Source: Verrucomicrobium sp. BvORR034 (GTDB lineage Bacteria > Verrucomicrobiota > Verrucomicrobiia > Verrucomicrobiales > Verrucomicrobiaceae). From it: a DNA stretch of 49,153 nucleotides. A program made the translations under genes and the position numbers. Positions within the stretch are counted from its first letter, which is position 1; every line of letters begins with the position of its first letter. The notes under the pieces are model-generated. The model did not search any database. It saw nothing but the letters and a program-made list of their open reading frames with translations, and was not told where the DNA came from. The stretch is from NCBI RefSeq assembly GCF_000739635.1, contig NZ_BATQ01000098.1:1-49153 (forward strand), read 5' to 3'. Positions 46,577 to 49,153 of the stretch are shown one piece after another.

Positions 46577-49153
46577 ATGAAGTTCCTCCCACCCATATTC
46601 CTGCTCCTGCTGGTCACCGCCACCGCGCAAGGCGAGGGAAAGGTCAAGTTCAACCGGGACATCCGTCCCATCATGTCGGACACGTGTTTTCACTGTCATG
46701 GTCCGGACAAAAGTTCCCGCAAAGGAGGCCTGCGACTCGACATTCGGGAAGAGGCGCTCAAGCCGGGCAAGAGCGGTGCCATTCCCATTGTGCCCGGGGA
46801 TGCGAACGAGAGCGAAATCATCAAGCGGATCTTCACCAGTGATCATGAGGACCTCATGCCGCCGGAGGAGGCTCACAAAGAGCTGACCCCGGAGCAAAAA
46901 GAGATCTTCAAGCAATGGGTGGCCGAGGGGGCAGTTTACGAAGCGCACTGGGCCTACACCCCGCTGGTGCGGCCTCCCGTTCCCGGGGCAAACGCCCAGC
47001 TTACCGGGGAGAAGGCCGTTGATGCCTTCATTCAGGCCGGGCTGTCCGCCAAGAACATCCAACCCTCTGCCGGGGCGGACCGGCGCACGTTGTTGCGAAG
47101 GTTGAGTCTGGACCTGACAGGCCTGCCACCGACACCGGAGGAGCTGGAGGCCTTCGTCAAAGATGCCGCCCCCGATGCCTACGCCCAGCAGGTGGAACGC
47201 CTGCTCAAGTCACCTCACTATGGCGAGCGCATGGCGGTCTGGTGGCTGGATGTGGCCAGATTCACCGACACCGTAGGTTATCACGGCGACCAGAATCAAC
47301 GGATTTTCCCGTATCGCGATTATGTCATCGACGCGTTCAACCAGAACAAGCGCTTTGACCAGTTCACCATCGAGCAGTTGGCAGGAGACCTGTTGCCGAA
47401 TCCCACGAAGGAGCAACTGGTGGCAACCGGCTTCAACCGGTTGAACATGGTGACCCGTGAAGGTGGTGCCCAGCCCAAGGAATACCTGAGCAAGTACGGC
47501 GCAGAACGCGTGCGAACGGTCGGCGGTGCCTGGATGGGGGCCACGCTGGGCTGCAGCGAGTGCCATGACCACAAGTTCGATCCCTTCACTGCAAAGGACT
47601 TCTACGCCATGCAGGCGTTCTTTGCGGATGTGAAGCAGTGGGGAGTCTATTCGGACTATGGTTATTCCCCCAATCCCGAGCTCAAAGGCTGGAACAATGA
47701 GTATCCTTTTCCGCCCGAGATCGAGGTCACGAGCCCTTACCTGAAGCAGCGTAGCGAATCGCTGAGAAAGCGCATGCTGGCGCTCGCAGCCGGGGAGCTG
47801 AAACAGCCAGCAGTCCAGCAGGCATTTCGGGCCTGGCGGACGGAGGCGGAAAAGTTCCTGAACGAACACGAGGACGGCTGGCTCACGCTCCCGCCCACCG
47901 TGAGTGTGTCTGCCGCGCCTGTGGGCAAGAAGGCGGCGACTCCTCCCACTGAGGCGAAAAAGGAGGTGCCAGCCCCGCTGGTGGGGGCGGAGCAATGGAT
48001 CACTGCCAGCTCAAAGGCGGCAGACAACTCCCGGATTGAGTTGAGTCCAGGTGCCATGAGCGTGGCCGCGGTGCGGATTCAGCTGCGTCCCCATGGGACA
48101 GGAGGTTCCATCTTGCGCAGCGGGGGCGAGGGGAGCACGATGGTCAAGGTGTCCGTGGCCGTAAAGAGGCAGGGTGCGGAGAAGGAGCAGGGCCTGGCGG
48201 TTGCCTATGCGGACGCCGATTTCCAAGATCCCCGCTACAGCAGTACCGTGCAGGTCTTGAACCTCAAGGACGGCTGGAAGACGGCCTCCTCCCGATGGAA
48301 CGCCGTCCAGCAGTCCGTGTGGCAGCTTGAAAGACCCGTGTCGCTCAAGGAAGGGGACAGGCTGGTGGTGAAGCTGGATGCCAACAGTGCAGCCAGCTAC
48401 CGGGTGCAGGTTTCGCCCTTCGCCCCTGTGAAACCCAATGCTCCTGAAGCGTTGGCATCAATGAGGGACGACCTTGTTTCACCTGATGTCCCGTCCCGGC
48501 TGGCGGAGACCTTTTTGCGTTCTGCCTCGATGGAGCCGGGTGGCGCGACGGCAGAGTATCGCCAGTTGTTCAGCCAGTGGCTGGAGTGCCGGGAAGGCAA
48601 GACGTGGACGATGGTCACGCAAGCCATGCCACCCTTGACGGTGAAAGTGCTGCCACGCGGGAACTGGATGGATGAGACGGGGGAGGTGACCCCGCCGGCG
48701 GTGCCGGAGTTTCTGCCTGCCTCCTTCCGGGCGGGCGCAGAGCAACCCCGCGCAACCCGGCTTGATCTGGCCAAGTGGCTCTGTTCACAGGACAATCCGC
48801 TCACGCCTAGGGCCTTTGTGAACCGCCTCTGGAAGCAGTTCTTTGGCAATGGTCTCTCGATCGTCGTGGATGACCTGGGCGCCCAAGGGGAGCCTCCCAG
48901 CCATCCTGAACTGTTGGATTGGCTCGCCTCAGAGTTCCGCGACAGCGGTTGGGACGTGAAACACCTCATCCGCCTGATGGTGCTTTCCCACACCTACCGC
49001 CAGAGCTCCAGCCTGCGACCAGAGTTGAAGGACGTTGATCCCAACAACCGCTTGCTGGCTTCGCAGAATCCCCGCCGCCTAGATGCGGAGTTCGTTCGGG
49101 ACAACGCTCTCTTTATTGCGGGTCGTCTCAATCTCGATTTGGGCGGGCCGAGC
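46577..49153 (+). CDS. PSCyt1-DUF1549-DUF1553 cytochrome-domain protein (partial, runs off the window)
   Basis: 859 residues are visible and the frame is open to the last base. A signal (MKFLPPIFLLLLVTATAQG) precedes the PSCyt1 domain with the heme motif CFHCHGPD. Then comes DUF1549 (RRLSLDLTGLPPTPEELEAF, WWLDVARFTDTVGYHGDQNQ, CSECHDHKFDPF, a second CxxCH). A long insert, about 47900-48400, carries a jelly-roll-like region. DUF1553 begins near WLCSQDNPLTPRAFVNRLWK and continues through LDWLASEFRDSGWDVKHLIR to RLDAEFVRDNALFIAGRLNL. Common in Planctomycetes and Verrucomicrobia, often beside DUF1501, implicated in polysaccharide use. The ATG at 46577 was found by reading the sequence. Confidence 0.92.
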   Translation, partial: MKFLPPIFLLLLVTATAQGEGKVKFNRDIRPIMSDTCFHCHGPDKSSRKGGLRLDIREEALKPGKSGAIPIVPGDANESEIIKRIFTSDHEDLMPPEEAHKELTPEQKEIFKQWVAEGAVYEAHWAYTPLVRPPVPGANAQLTGEKAVDAFIQAGLSAKNIQPSAGADRRTLLRRLSLDLTGLPPTPEELEAFVKDAAPDAYAQQVERLLKSPHYGERMAVWWLDVARFTDTVGYHGDQNQRIFPYRDYVIDAFNQNKRFDQFTIEQLAGDLLPNPTKEQLVATGFNRLNMVTREGGAQPKEYLSKYGAERVRTVGGAWMGATLGCSECHDHKFDPFTAKDFYAMQAFFADVKQWGVYSDYGYSPNPELKGWNNEYPFPPEIEVTSPYLKQRSESLRKRMLALAAGELKQPAVQQAFRAWRTEAEKFLNEHEDGWLTLPPTVSVSAAPVGKKAATPPTEAKKEVPAPLVGAEQWITASSKAADNSRIELSPGAMSVAAVRIQLRPHGTGGSILRSGGEGSTMVKVSVAVKRQGAEKEQGLAVAYADADFQDPRYSSTVQVLNLKDGWKTASSRWNAVQQSVWQLERPVSLKEGDRLVVKLDANSAASYRVQVSPFAPVKPNAPEALASMRDDLVSPDVPSRLAETFLRSASMEPGGATAEYRQLFSQWLECREGKTWTMVTQAMPPLTVKVLPRGNWMDETGEVTPPAVPEFLPASFRAGAEQPRATRLDLAKWLCSQDNPLTPRAFVNRLWKQFFGNGLSIVVDDLGAQGEPPSHPELLDWLASEFRDSGWDVKHLIRLMVLSHTYRQSSSLRPELKDVDPNNRLLASQNPRRLDAEFVRDNALFIAGRLNLDLGGPS

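Overview
The window looks like a chromosomal segment of a diderm Verrucomicrobia-type (PVC) bacterium. The signs are a PSCyt1/DUF1549/DUF1553 cytochrome-domain protein at the right edge, a PEP-CTERM protein built of autotransporter-associated beta-strand repeats, a secreted protein carrying a PTPDL motif, and outer-membrane biogenesis genes (BamD-like, LptE-like, LpxH-like). This is judged from protein families only; there is no rRNA or other taxonomic marker to confirm it. The DNA is GC-rich, with short AT-richer intergenic stretches.

Layout. 1-223: a small MITE-like palindromic element. 245-2294: a LysR regulator divergent from a flavodoxin-like and a DoxX-like gene. 2446-3442: a small acidic protein and a VOC protein. 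3536-3610: tRNA-Val(CAC), followed by the remains of a group II intron (about 3841-4325). 4407-9713: a minus-strand tetR-adaptor-RND efflux operon with a palindromic operator. 9816-10576: a non-coding element of two 306-bp direct repeats bracketed by inverted repeats. 10657-15993: minus-strand bamD-like, lptE-like, rsmI and glgP. 16150-18467: leuB and a zinc metallopeptidase gene with a 4-bp overlap. 18602-19982: a PNPOx-like gene divergent from an LpxH-like phosphoesterase. 20044-23107: ribH, nusB, ftsY and a tandem AhbA/AhbB-like protein. 23247-26079: an SGNH-like protein with a frameshift, plus an MBOAT acyltransferase. 26169-29580: ribBA, an AcpH-like gene, a small orphan and a sirtuin. 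29949-31731: a ParA-like ATPase overlapping an uncharacterised Pro/Ala-rich protein. 31859-34751: the PTPDL protein, hisB and hisH. 35203-40137: a second TetR-controlled RND pump with twin operators. 40539-46116: the beta-repeat PEP-CTERM protein, a VOC protein and an AraC regulator. 46577-end: the cytochrome-domain protein, cut by the window.

Most of the window is housekeeping: riboflavin (ribH, ribBA), histidine, leucine, glycogen and envelope assembly. The parts that deserve a second look are the internally duplicated AhbA/AhbB-like protein; the ParA-like/Pro-Ala-rich pair; the SGNH/MBOAT pair, whose first gene is broken at a six-G run; an intrinsic terminator ending 6 nt before the rsmI start codon; a sirtuin without its zinc cysteines; and three different non-coding palindromic elements. 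I did not find a clearly new multi-gene defence or metabolic system.
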